From assembly GCF_900120175.1 (NCBI RefSeq), contig NZ_FQLF01000007.1, forward strand, positions 124,001 to 188,000: DNA of 64,000 bases. Reading direction: 5' to 3'. Numbering within the stretch: the first letter of the stretch is position 1; each line of letters starts with the position of its first letter. Made by a program: the position numbers and the translations under genes. The notes beneath the pieces are model-generated. The model made no database searches. It was given only the letters and a program-made list of their open reading frames with translations, and had not been told where the DNA came from. This document shows, in pieces, positions 49,701 to 58,258 of the stretch. The DNA comes from Oceanicoccus sp. KOV_DT_Chl. Lineage in GTDB: Bacteria; Pseudomonadota; Gammaproteobacteria; Pseudomonadales; Dasaniaceae.

Positions 49701-50295
49701 CGCGCAAGTCAGTTAAGCGCTCAAGGTTTTCCAGTGTGCGACGCATGCGGTTTTCGGTTTCACGACGGCGCTCTTTGTATTTGGAAATACCGGCGGCTTC
49801 TTCAATAAAAACCCGCAGCTCTTCTGGCTTGGATTCAATCAAGCGGGAAATCATACCCTGCTCGATAATGGCGTAACTGCGCGGCCCTAAACCGGTACCT
49901 AGGAAAATATCAGTAATATCCCGGCGACGGCACTTGGTGCCATTGAGGTAGTATTCGGAAATGGCTTCGCGGGTGACTTTGCGGCGGATAGCGATTTCCG
50001 CAAAGCGGGCATATTCACCGCCGACCTTGCCATCGGTGTTATCAAAAACCAATTCAATGGAGGCCTGCCCCACCGGCTGACGATTAACCGAGCCGTTAAA
50101 AATAACGTCGGTCATATTCTCGCCACGCAGGTTTTTAGCCGAGCTTTCACCCATCACCCAACGTACAGCATCGATAATATTAGACTTACCACAACCATTC
50201 GGGCCGACAACACAGCCCAGATTTGATGGAAATGACACAGTGGTTGGATCGACGAAGGATTTAAACCCCGCCAGCTTGATACTTTTTAATCGCAT
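46789..50295 (-). CDS. smc: Chromosome segregation ATPase SMC
   Basis: 1168 residues, full length. Walker A GPNGCGKSN near residue 32, then a long coiled coil, a hinge around 515-650 (including AVCVDGLDAVAALAA and VVTADGLWIGSNWLR), a second coiled coil, and the C-terminal ABC signature LSGGEKALTAIAL with Walker B FCMLDEVDAPLDDANV. It compacts and segregates the chromosome. It leads the smc-zipA-ligA cluster. Confidence 0.96.
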   Translation of the reverse strand: MRLKSIKLAGFKSFVDPTTVSFPSNLGCVVGPNGCGKSNIIDAVRWVMGESSAKNLRGENMTDVIFNGSVNRQPVGQASIELVFDNTDGKVGGEYARFAEIAIRRKVTREAISEYYLNGTKCRRRDITDIFLGTGLGPRSYAIIEQGMISRLIESKPEELRVFIEEAAGISKYKERRRETENRMRRTLENLERLTDLRDELERQLQHLQRQAQAAERYTELKKEERLLKAQLQALQWKSLDGQVKVYETSIRDLEVKLEGVIAEQRAVDADIEKFRDVHTDTMDRFNEVQARYYGIGAEISRTEQNIQHQQERSRQLKDDLAQTERNYQESKQHLVTDTEKQERWSAEVEEIQPELELAQSSEEETAAALLDAEESMQAWQQQWDDFNQKALEPRQKAEVQQSRIQHLEQALSRIQQRIEKLEEEKSGLSAGPVEEEIELLNEQLAEADMQREEQQLKLEQQTDEIQQLRDGNVELGAELDKSRNQLQSMRGRHASLEALQQAALGRQQGAISDWLKSSGLDSQARLAENLKVASGWETAVETVLGEHLQAVCVDGLDAVAALAANLEHGSITLLDANTPALNEGSLADTLASKLESGQQAQSLLAGIYVAADLTAALALRSQLAAHESVVTADGLWIGSNWLRVAKDSDEQAGVLQRQQELETLTASMVDAEQSVESLDSQLAAGREKLKVLETSREQLQREAQSQNNKHSELRSALSAKQVNIEQISSRRERISGEIAESREQFQMEQESLGEARMILSEAIESMEQDSSQRETLLAQRDQCRTVLDNARQAARHDKDSAHQLAMRYQSLRAQLDSMSQNIERTRYQVEQLEERRTTLLEGISGSDDPVEELKLELETQLEQRLQIEEELTEARRKVDEIEHGLREAESKRSGIEARAQTVRSELERGRVEVQGLQVRRRTLEEQLIETQYELDNVLANLPEDAEEKLWHENLESIGRRIARLGPINLAAIDEYKSQSERKTYLDAQNADLEEALQTLENAIHKIDKETRQRFKDTFDQVNSSLQELFPKVFGGGTAYLEMTGDDLLDTGIAIMARPPGKRNSTIHLLSGGEKALTAIALVFSIFRLNPAPFCMLDEVDAPLDDANVGRYARLVKEMSKQVQFIYITHNKIAMEMADQLLGVTMHEPGVSRLVTVDVDEAAELAAI

Positions 50296-50489
50296 TATAC
50301 TTTAACTTTTACTTTATGTTATCGGCGTAACTTGTTGTATTTATTATAATTACTATTTCAAAATACGGTCGATTTATTACGCCACCAATTCCCCAGTAAA
50401 CGGCGCTTAGTGTATAGCTTTTGCCGCAGCAGGACTACGTTGAAATGGGGCTTTTTCGGATTTTTTTACACCTTGATGACAGCGGCAGG

Positions 50490-51743
50490 CTATTGCACTT
50501 GCTCGCTGATCTGCAGACTGATGGGTCCGGCTTGCTGCGCGGTTTGTACGGGACCAAATACGCCCTCCCAATCACCGGGGCCGCGATTAGCGATACCGTT
50601 TTTGGAAATACGGGCAATGACTTCCACCTGCTCAAAGCTGGAAAGATTTAAACCCGGCGCCATCGCCATAGAATCATCCAGAGTAACTATGGCTGGCAAA
50701 TCTACCACCCGCAAACGCGCCACCGCCAACGGCATTCTCGGCCCCGCTACGGCGCGAGCAAAAACGAAGACTGCAGAATCGGGATCAACCGCCACTTGTT
50801 CAGCTATGGAAACCTGTAATTGTAAACTGACCGCTATTGCTCCGCCTTCTGCAGCCGGAGCCGGGGCCTCATCTAATACCACGCCACTTTCAGCCAACAG
50901 CGATTTAGCCTGCTCGATACCGGCAGTGATCATTTGTCGATTGGGTGATACCGGCCCCAGCATCGGTAATAATTGCTGCCAATAGCCAATAGCCTGCTGG
51001 TATTCGCCCGCTTCAAAACTGGCGATCCCTAACATGCCCAGTACCGTAGGCTGCTGTGGGTTCAGCTGCAATGCTTTATCAGATATCGCCTGCACTTTGG
51101 GCGTCAATTGACGATTGGAAGACAAATACAGTGACTGCGCATATTGTGCCAGCACCGCCGGGTCTTCAGGGTACACCTGCGCCAGCCGCTGATAAGCGTC
51201 GGTAGCAGCAGGATAATTGGCCAACTCCATTTGGGTGCGACCAATCATCATTAAGTAATGGGGGTTTTCAGGGCGTTGCAATAAGCGCGCGTCCAGTTGT
51301 TTTAACAACTGCTGCTCAATGGCTTTAACCTCTTCACCGGCAGCGGCTTTATGTCTGAGTGTTTTTAAGGTGTCGGTAATTTCCCAATCCGCTTTAGCAC
51401 CCGTTTGCTGATACACACCCCAGCCAATCAGCGGCAACATCAACGCCAACATGACTGGCAACTTCCACGATGGCCGCTGAATAGACGTCACACCGCCCCC
51501 TGGGCTGGTGACCTCTTCCAATAGCCGCCGCTCTAATTCCGTTTTTAATTGCAGAAACTCTTTTTCGGTAATATCACGGTTATCACAATCAGCTTCCAGC
51601 TCAGCCAAGCGCTGCTTAAAGACACTGATATTAATGCCTTCACGGCTAGACTGCTGCGCGCTGCGATTCATCATCAGCGGTGACAATACAAATAGCGCCG
51701 CCACTAACACCAATACTATGGCGACTATAAAAAACTCAGGCAT
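50490..51743 (-). CDS. ccmI: Cytochrome c biogenesis protein CcmI
   Basis: 417 residues. Two N-terminal membrane helices (about 4-24 and 92-108), then TPR repeats (about 155-290) for holding apocytochrome, and a C-terminal domain of about 120 residues. CcmI delivers apocytochrome c to the CcmF/H haem ligation complex. It overlaps ccmH by 8 bases and is last in the ccm operon. Confidence 0.93.
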   Translation of the reverse strand: MPEFFIVAIVLVLVAALFVLSPLMMNRSAQQSSREGINISVFKQRLAELEADCDNRDITEKEFLQLKTELERRLLEEVTSPGGGVTSIQRPSWKLPVMLALMLPLIGWGVYQQTGAKADWEITDTLKTLRHKAAAGEEVKAIEQQLLKQLDARLLQRPENPHYLMMIGRTQMELANYPAATDAYQRLAQVYPEDPAVLAQYAQSLYLSSNRQLTPKVQAISDKALQLNPQQPTVLGMLGIASFEAGEYQQAIGYWQQLLPMLGPVSPNRQMITAGIEQAKSLLAESGVVLDEAPAPAAEGGAIAVSLQLQVSIAEQVAVDPDSAVFVFARAVAGPRMPLAVARLRVVDLPAIVTLDDSMAMAPGLNLSSFEQVEVIARISKNGIANRGPGDWEGVFGPVQTAQQAGPISLQISEQVQ

Positions 51744-52251
51744 TCGATTGATCCTTGGACTGAGCCGATGTCACCGTACTCGTTGATAATATCTGTTGTA
51801 ATTGCTGCCGCTCGGTGCCATCCAAACCAACATCCTGACCATCCTGTTCGGTACCATCCACCGACGCCGCCTGCCTCTGCCGACGAAAAACGACGATGAT
51901 AATGACTAAGCCCAAAATAAGAAAAACCGCTGGCGCCATCCACAGCAATGCAGTCTCTGGATTAAAACGGGGCCGATACAGAATAAATTCACCATAGCGT
52001 GCCACCATAAAATCTACAATTTGTTGATCCGATTGCCCATCCTGCAATAAGCGATAAAGTTCGCGCCGTAAATCTTCAGCAATAGGTGAGTTGGAACCGG
52101 ATAAGTTTTGATTTTGACACTTGGGGCAACGCAGCTCATCGATAAATTGCTGGTAGCGCTCCCGCGTCACTTCATTGTCAAATTCATAAGTCTCTACCAC
52201 CGCTTGTGTGTAACAAGAGCTCAACAAAATTAACAGCAATAACAATCTCAT
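51736..52251 (-). CDS. ccmH: Cytochrome c biogenesis protein CcmH
   Basis: 171 residues. A signal peptide (1-18), the redox motif CPKCQNQ in ELRCPKCQNQNLSGSNSPIAEDLR, and a C-terminal membrane helix (about 108-128) followed by a longer than usual cytoplasmic tail. It keeps the apocytochrome CxxCH cysteines reduced for haem attachment. Its start overlaps ccmG by 4 bases. Confidence 0.95.
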   Translation of the reverse strand: MRLLLLLILLSSCYTQAVVETYEFDNEVTRERYQQFIDELRCPKCQNQNLSGSNSPIAEDLRRELYRLLQDGQSDQQIVDFMVARYGEFILYRPRFNPETALLWMAPAVFLILGLVIIIVVFRRQRQAASVDGTEQDGQDVGLDGTERQQLQQILSTSTVTSAQSKDQSNA

Positions 52252-52838
52252 CCTGCGACTCCAGGTTGTAAACGCGGGTCAGCTTTGCGCTCAGCTTCGA
52301 GCTGGGTAATCAATGGCTTGAACTTTTCTTGCCAAACCGATTCGTTTAACGGGCCCTGATAACGCATCCGAACAAAACCGCGATGATCAATAACATAGGT
52401 CTCAGGTGCGCCGGTCACCCCCATGTCCAAACCTAAACGGCCGGCCGGATCAAAAATATTAAATTGATAGGGGTTTCCCTTTTCCGCCAACCAACGCTGG
52501 GCAGCATCTGCCTGATCTTTATAATTGACGCCGTAAATTTTGATATTTCGCTCAGTCGACAAAATATTTAAATAACCATGCTCAATATGGCAAGAAGGAC
52601 ACCAGGTCGCCCACACATTGATCAATGCAATGGAACCCAATAAATCGGTTTGGGTTAATTGTGTTTGCGGCTGCTCTAATTGTGATAAAGCAAAACTGGG
52701 AAAGGGTTTATTCACCAGTGCAGACGGCAGATTTTGAGGACTATATTCCCCCTGATCGATGCGGTTGATCATCATATAAAAAAATGCAGCTACCAGCACA
52801 AATGCAATCAGCGGGATAAATAATTTCAAGCGATTCAT
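52248..52838 (-). CDS. ccmG: Thiol:disulfide interchange protein CcmG/DsbE
   Basis: 196 residues. A membrane anchor (about 6-24) and a thioredoxin fold with active site WCPSC in NVWATWCPSCHIEH and the GVTGAPETYVID cis-Pro segment. It supplies reducing power to CcmH/apocytochrome in the periplasm. It lies between ccmF and ccmH in the operon. Confidence 0.95.
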   Translation of the reverse strand: MNRLKLFIPLIAFVLVAAFFYMMINRIDQGEYSPQNLPSALVNKPFPSFALSQLEQPQTQLTQTDLLGSIALINVWATWCPSCHIEHGYLNILSTERNIKIYGVNYKDQADAAQRWLAEKGNPYQFNIFDPAGRLGLDMGVTGAPETYVIDHRGFVRMRYQGPLNESVWQEKFKPLITQLEAERKADPRLQPGVAG

Positions 52839-52852
52839 TATTATTATCAGTC

Positions 52853-54865
52853 TCAGGCTTTTTTCGGACTGGCATTAAAAGCTGCGCTTTTAATCAACTG
52901 TTCATTTTCTTCTTCGCTCACGCTAGCACTTGCACGCAGACGATAACGTTTATCTACAGCAGCTAACGCGCCACCCAATGTCATTAAAATAGCACCCAAC
53001 CACATCCAGCGCACAAAGGGTTTGTAATGCACTCGCACTGCCCAGGCGCCACCACCCAAAGGCTCACCCAGAGCGACATACAAATCACGAAACAGACCAT
53101 TATCAATAGCCGCCTCGGTCATTACCTGACCTTGCTGGGCGTTATAAGTACGTTTTTGTGGATGCAAAGTGGCAATGGTTTTACCTTTTTCGGTAACGGT
53201 AATAACACCTTCATCACCGCGATAATTAGGCCCTTCAATCGTACGGGTACCCTGAAACTGGAACTGATAACCCGCCAACGCCAACTCATCCCCGGGCAAC
53301 ATCCGTAAATCGCGCTCCACAGAATACTGGCTGGTGAGACAAACACCTAACACCGTACAGGCAAAACCCAGATGAGCAATCAGCATGCCGTAATACGCTA
53401 ACTGTAAACGTTTGAGCCCAGCCATAATTGACTGCGAGTGACGCAATTTATCTTTCAGGTTGGCGAGGCTGGAAAATAACAACCAAGCGGCAAAACACAC
53501 CGCCAAAGCAGCGGCAATATTATATTCAGCGCCATAGAAAAACGGAAAGGCAATACCCACTAGCACACTCACCACAGCAGCAATCATTAATTTGGATTGC
53601 AGATAATCCACTTTGGTTTTTTTCCAGCGGGTAGTGGGACCAATCCCCATAAAAAGAATCAGAATCGCCATCAGTGGTACAAACACTGAATTAAAATACG
53701 GCGGGCCAACTGAATACTTGCCATAACCCAAACCATCCATCAGCAGTGGAAATAAAGTACCGAATAATACTGTCAGCATGGCAGCAAGTAGCACCACATT
53801 ATTCACCAGCAATAACATTTCCCGCGACAACCAATCATAGTGACTCTTGCTGGCTACCGTAGGCGCACGCAGGGCATAAAGGGTTAATGAACTACCAACC
53901 ACCAGAATTAAAAAGGCCAAAATAAATAAACCTCTTTCGGGATCTGCTGCAAAGGAATGTACAGACGTCAGCACCCCCGACCGCACTAAAAATGTACCTA
54001 ATAAACTGAGTGAGAACGCAATGATGGCGAGCAATACTGTCCAGCTTTTAAACACCCCACGCTTTTCGGTGACCGCCAAGGAGTGAATCAATGCGGTGCC
54101 CACTATCCACGGCATAAATGAGGCATTCTCCACCGGGTCCCAGAACCACCAGCCGCCCCAACCCAATTCGTAATACGCCCACCAACTCCCCAGGCCAATC
54201 CCCAAAGTTAAAAATGCCCAGGCGATATTAGTCCAGGGACGTGACCATTTAGCCCATGCCGCATCCAACCGCCCACTACTCAAGGCAGCAATCGCAAAAG
54301 CAAACGCCACGGAAAAACCAACGTAGCCAAAATATAAAACCGGCGGATGAATCACCAAACCGAAATCCTGTAACAACGGATTGAGGTCACTGCCCTCCAT
54401 CGGTGAATTAGGTAAATGCCGCTCAAAGGGATTGGATGTGAGCAAAGAAAATAACAGGAACCCGACCGAGATCATGCCCATCACCGACAGCACCCTGGCT
54501 AACATATCCAGTGGTAACTCGCGACTGAATATGGCGACGGCCAAACTCCAAATCGATAATATTAATACCCACAGCAGTAATGAACCTTCATGATTACCCC
54601 ATACCGCACTGAGCTTATAAAACCACGGCAACTGCGTATTGGAATGACTGGCCACTACCACTACTGAAAAATCATCCTGTAAGAACAAATAACTTAATAC
54701 CACGAACGCGATAGCGATGAAGGTAAATTGCCCGACTGCCAGCGAGCGACTCAAAGCCATTAAATAATTATTTTTACTAACAGCTCCCCATAATGGGACC
54801 GCGGCTTGGAGTAACGCTAAAGCCAGCGCCAGAATTAATGCGAAATGTCCGTACTCAGGAATCAT
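52853..54865 (-). CDS. ccmF: Haem lyase CcmF
   Basis: 670 residues, about 15 membrane helices. The haem-handling WWD motif is WGGWWFWDPVENASFMPW (near 235), and conserved His residues occur in periplasmic loops (for example the HEGS and IHPP segments). CcmF takes haem from CcmE and attaches it to apocytochrome c. It overlaps ccmE by 4 bases. Confidence 0.96.
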   Translation of the reverse strand: MIPEYGHFALILALALALLQAAVPLWGAVSKNNYLMALSRSLAVGQFTFIAIAFVVLSYLFLQDDFSVVVVASHSNTQLPWFYKLSAVWGNHEGSLLLWVLILSIWSLAVAIFSRELPLDMLARVLSVMGMISVGFLLFSLLTSNPFERHLPNSPMEGSDLNPLLQDFGLVIHPPVLYFGYVGFSVAFAFAIAALSSGRLDAAWAKWSRPWTNIAWAFLTLGIGLGSWWAYYELGWGGWWFWDPVENASFMPWIVGTALIHSLAVTEKRGVFKSWTVLLAIIAFSLSLLGTFLVRSGVLTSVHSFAADPERGLFILAFLILVVGSSLTLYALRAPTVASKSHYDWLSREMLLLVNNVVLLAAMLTVLFGTLFPLLMDGLGYGKYSVGPPYFNSVFVPLMAILILFMGIGPTTRWKKTKVDYLQSKLMIAAVVSVLVGIAFPFFYGAEYNIAAALAVCFAAWLLFSSLANLKDKLRHSQSIMAGLKRLQLAYYGMLIAHLGFACTVLGVCLTSQYSVERDLRMLPGDELALAGYQFQFQGTRTIEGPNYRGDEGVITVTEKGKTIATLHPQKRTYNAQQGQVMTEAAIDNGLFRDLYVALGEPLGGGAWAVRVHYKPFVRWMWLGAILMTLGGALAAVDKRYRLRASASVSEEENEQLIKSAAFNASPKKA

Positions 54866-55587
54866 TGATCATACCCCTGGTATGTTGCAGCAGGATTGCC
54901 TTTGGTTTTCACTGCACCCTCTTCGCCACCGCTAGCGGCAGCACTGTCCAGCGCTGACTGCACTTCCGGAGGCATATAATTTTCGTCGTGTTTGGCGAGT
55001 ACTTCAGTTGCCTGAAACACGCCATCTTCATCAAGCTGGCCGGAAGCGACGACACCTTGCCCCTCAGCAAATAAATCAGGCAGAATCCCGGTATAGACCA
55101 CCGGCACATTGGCTTGATAATCAGTAACGATAAAATCCACCCGTAAACTTTGGCTATCACGCTTGATACTGCCTTCCAGCACCATACCACCGGCGCGAAT
55201 ATTTTTACCAACAGGTGCTTTACCGGCAACAATATCAGCCGGCGGATAAAATAAATTGATATTCTCCCGCAGTGCAAAAGTCGCTAATGCTACTGCTACA
55301 GCAGCACCAAAGATAATAAACAACACTACGATTAATCGCTGTTTTCTGTGGGGATGCATTGGCACGTTAAGGATTCTCACTACTGATGGTGGAGGGCTGA
55401 CTGTAGTGGCGTTTTGTTCTCGTCGCAGCAACATCGCCTGCTCAATCATAAACCGGCGTTTTTTTCGCAGCGGGCTAACCGCTAACACCAACAACACCAC
55501 AAAGGTAATAGCATAAACCGACCAAACAAAAACCCCGTGTCCTTCCATAACCATAAAGGCGGAAAAATCATCAAACTTAAACGTCAC
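54862..55587 (-). CDS. ccmE: CcmE haem chaperone with an apparent in-frame CcmD fusion
   Basis: The 241-residue frame contains two genes normally separate. Residues 1-60 are CcmD (a membrane helix at ~20-40, then basic LRKKRRFMIEQAMLLRREQ). Residues 77-241 are CcmE, with its membrane anchor and the haem-binding His200 and Tyr204 in LAKHDENY. CcmE on its own would start at the ATG at 55359. In the neighbouring frame a TAA lies at 55367-55369, 7 bases before that ATG, which is where ccmD would normally end. So the fusion may be caused by one missing base between the two genes. CcmE binds haem covalently for CcmF. Confidence 0.82.
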   Translation of the reverse strand: MTFKFDDFSAFMVMEGHGVFVWSVYAITFVVLLVLAVSPLRKKRRFMIEQAMLLRREQNATTVSPPPSVVRILNVPMHPHRKQRLIVVLFIIFGAAVAVALATFALRENINLFYPPADIVAGKAPVGKNIRAGGMVLEGSIKRDSQSLRVDFIVTDYQANVPVVYTGILPDLFAEGQGVVASGQLDEDGVFQATEVLAKHDENYMPPEVQSALDSAAASGGEEGAVKTKGNPAATYQGYDQ

Positions 55588-56364
55588 TTAAACCGCACCT
55601 CTCTCCGCATTTCTCTCTACACTTCCCGCAGAACTTCTCACAATCTCTTTTACCCATTTAGTATTGCGTTCACGCTGTAAAATTTCAGTACGGGTATAGA
55701 GCAACAACAACACGGCATAAATACAATAAAAGGCAGCGATCATAATTAGCAGCGGCTGTAGCATATCTGGGTGCATAGTAGATTCTTTAGTCAATTTTAA
55801 AGTGGCCGGCTGGTGCAAACTATTCCACCACTCTACTGACCAATAAATGATTGGAATGTTCACACTGCCAACCAAACTTAATACTGCACAGGCTTTATTG
55901 GCAGAAATATTATCTTCAAAAGCCTCATAGAGGGCGATCACCCCCAAGTAAAGAAAAAACAAAATCAGCATGGAGGTCAAGCGCGCATCCCACACCCAAT
56001 AGGTGCCCCAGGTTGGCTTGCCCCATAAAGCGCCACTGCATAAAGAAATCAGGGTCATGCCAGCACCAATCGGCGCCGCACACTTCATCACCACTTCAGC
56101 CAGCTTCATTTTCCAGATCAGACTAATTGCCCCGGCAGTAGCCATAAGCATATAGCCCACCAGTGCAATCGCTGAGGAGGGCACATGTACATAGATAATC
56201 CGGTAGCTATTACCTTGCTTATAATCAGTAGGGGCAAACGCGAGACCCCATACAGCTCCTAGCAGTAATAAGCTGATAGCAAGCAAAGACAGCCAAGGTA
56301 ACCATTGACCGCTAATTTGATAAAACCAGCGGGGCGAACCCATTTTATGGAAGAAAGTCCACAT
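55588..56364 (-). CDS. ccmC: Haem exporter protein CcmC
   Basis: 258 residues from the ATG at 56364, which matches the family N-terminus MWTFFHKMGSPRWFY; an open frame extends 28 codons further. Six membrane helices, the WWD-type motif WGTYWVWDARLTS, and the conserved YVHVPSS segment. CcmC loads haem onto CcmE. Its stop is directly before the ccmDE start. Confidence 0.93.
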   Translation of the reverse strand: MWTFFHKMGSPRWFYQISGQWLPWLSLLAISLLLLGAVWGLAFAPTDYKQGNSYRIIYVHVPSSAIALVGYMLMATAGAISLIWKMKLAEVVMKCAAPIGAGMTLISLCSGALWGKPTWGTYWVWDARLTSMLILFFLYLGVIALYEAFEDNISANKACAVLSLVGSVNIPIIYWSVEWWNSLHQPATLKLTKESTMHPDMLQPLLIMIAAFYCIYAVLLLLYTRTEILQRERNTKWVKEIVRSSAGSVERNAERGAV

Positions 56365-56589
56365 TGTATTTTTACAGCACCCAGCCCAGAGAATGGCGTA
56401 ATTTATTTGGCGGCCATTATACAAGAAAGCACTCTTTCCGGTAGTCACTCAGAGGATAACTGTGGTTAAACAACAGTAAAGTTTGCTTGATTTGCATCAA
56501 AGTCAGAGTTGTAGTGACAGGGTAAGCTGTTTCAACTCATTATCAAAAACCAGCAACAGCGATGATACGTCCAGTACAGGAGAAAACTG

Positions 56590-56706
56590 ATGAACGAACA
56601 AGCGATTGACGATGCCACCACCATGAAACATGTAGCCGTTGTGATCGGCTGCCTGCTAGCCATTACCGCAGGACTTATTACGGCTGTGGCGATTATTACC
56701 AGCTAA
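56590..56706 (+). CDS. 38-residue single-pass membrane peptide between ccmB and ccmC
   Basis: Encoded on the opposite strand to the ccm operon. AGGAGA at 56578-56583 is a strong ribosome-binding site 6 bases before the ATG. The product begins MNEQAIDDATTMKH, followed by one hydrophobic helix (about 15-37). It ends 7 bases before the end of ccmB. No family is recognised. It breaks an otherwise tightly packed operon, so a real function is plausible. Confidence 0.6.
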   Translation: MNEQAIDDATTMKHVAVVIGCLLAITAGLITAVAIITS

Positions 56707-56713
56707 ATATCGG

Positions 56714-57415
56714 CTAGTTATCAACACTGATGCGAACACTGGCAGCAATAGCTAGTGGTGCCAGTGTGACAGCCAGCGCCAGCAACGCACCCAATATAGC
56801 CAATTGCGGTAAATACGCCATGCCTTCCAGTGCTGTTTTTACTGTACTGACCCCAAAGATCAGCACAGGAATATAGAGCGGCAATATTATTAATGACAAT
56901 AATAATCCACCTTTGCGTAAACCTACCGTAAGCGCAGCACCGATAGCGCCAATAAAGCTCAAAACTGCCGTCCCGACACACAAACTCATCATCAGTGGCA
57001 GCATCCCCAGTGCGGGCATTTGTAACAGCACCGCTAGCAGCGGCGAAAGCAAGGTCAAAGGCAGGCCTGTCAGCATCCAGTGCGCAAGGGTTTTAGCCAA
57101 TACTTGTAAATATAGCGACACCGGGCTGAGTAACATTTGCTCTAAACTGCCATCGTCGTAATCGCTGCGAAACATCGTGTCACTGGCCAGCAAACAGGCC
57201 AGCAGTGCCACCACCCATAGAATGCCTGGCGCCAATAGCGCTAGCTGCTTAGGGTCGGGGCTGATACCCAATGGAAACAATGAGCAAACAATCAGAAAAA
57301 AAGCCAGCGGATTGAAAAAATCACTACGGCGGCGCAAAGCCAACAGCAAGTCCCGCCTTAAAGTCGCGAGAAAGGCACCAAACAATGAGACGGGTATCGG
57401 TGACGGCATACTCAC
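56714..57415 (-). CDS. ccmB: Haem exporter protein CcmB
   Basis: 233 residues, six membrane helices. Typical CcmB segments: RRDLLLALRRRSDFFNPLAFF at the start, ASDTMFRSDYDDGSLEQMLLSP, and the late SLIILPLYIPVLIFGVS helix. It forms the ABC transporter membrane part with CcmA and CcmC for release of holo-CcmE. It overlaps ccmA by 4 bases. Confidence 0.95.
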   Translation of the reverse strand: MSMPSPIPVSLFGAFLATLRRDLLLALRRRSDFFNPLAFFLIVCSLFPLGISPDPKQLALLAPGILWVVALLACLLASDTMFRSDYDDGSLEQMLLSPVSLYLQVLAKTLAHWMLTGLPLTLLSPLLAVLLQMPALGMLPLMMSLCVGTAVLSFIGAIGAALTVGLRKGGLLLSLIILPLYIPVLIFGVSTVKTALEGMAYLPQLAILGALLALAVTLAPLAIAASVRISVDN

Positions 57416-58043
57416 TGCCCCCCCAAGCGCACGTTATGTACCGGACAATTCATATTGAGTTCATGATGAGTGGTTAAAATCACTGCTCCACCATCAGCCA
57501 CAAAACGCTCAATCCAGGACTCGAGCTCTGTTACCCCTTGCTTATCGATGGCAGTAAACGGTTCATCCAAAATCCATAATTGGCGCCGGCCAATAAATAA
57601 ACGCGCCAGACCCACCCGCCGCTGCTGACCCGCTGACAAGGTGTAGCAAGGCGAGTCCTCATAACCAAACAAACCTACCTTAGCCAACGCCGAATCAATC
57701 GATGACGGTAAACTCGCTGCCGTCATCCCGGTTAAGGCCGCCTGCCACTGGAGGTTTTCTCTGGGAGTTAAAGCCGCTTTCACCCCGGTACTATGCCCAA
57801 GATAGAGTAATTCAGAATAGTAGTCAGCCCGCCGCCGGTCCAGATCTGCCCCCCGCCACAACAACTGACCGGCGAATCTCGAAGACAAGCCTGATAACAC
57901 CCGCAACAAGGTGGTTTTACCGCTGCCATTGGGCCTTCTACCCGATAAATCGCACCTGACTCAACCGTTAGATTTAACGCTGAAACCAGCGTTCGACCGT
58001 CACGCTCGCAGCTAAGCTCTTTTGTTTGTAAAAGGAGGGGCAC
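57412..58043 (-). pseudogene. ccmA: Cytochrome c biogenesis ATP-binding protein CcmA, frame interrupted
   Basis: ABC ATPase of the Ccm system. The N-terminus (LQTKELSCERDGRTLVSALNL) is in one frame, and the remainder, from NGSGKTTLLRVLSGL (Walker A), the signature LSAGQQRRVGLARLF, Walker B LWILDEPF, to the end, is in another. The break falls inside the Walker A at about 57929-57933, where one C in the GGCCCAAT run restores EGPNGSGKTT and a 210-residue protein. With the whole ccm operon otherwise intact, a sequence error is likely. Confidence 0.92.
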
Positions 58044-58258
58044 TGAATCCTAGCCTTTAGAAATTATTGTCATTGAATTACAGCCAAGCCTGAGAGCAGA
58101 AATCTATCCAAGTTTTTAGCATAATTGCCGATAGACTATTAATGAAGCCAACAAACACTCTCACGGTCTTGTTGCCAGCAATCCAAACGTCGAAACACGT
58201 TTTGGCTGTCATCCTGTTATAAGGGCGCTATTATATACACAATCGGGCGGCGTACCCT

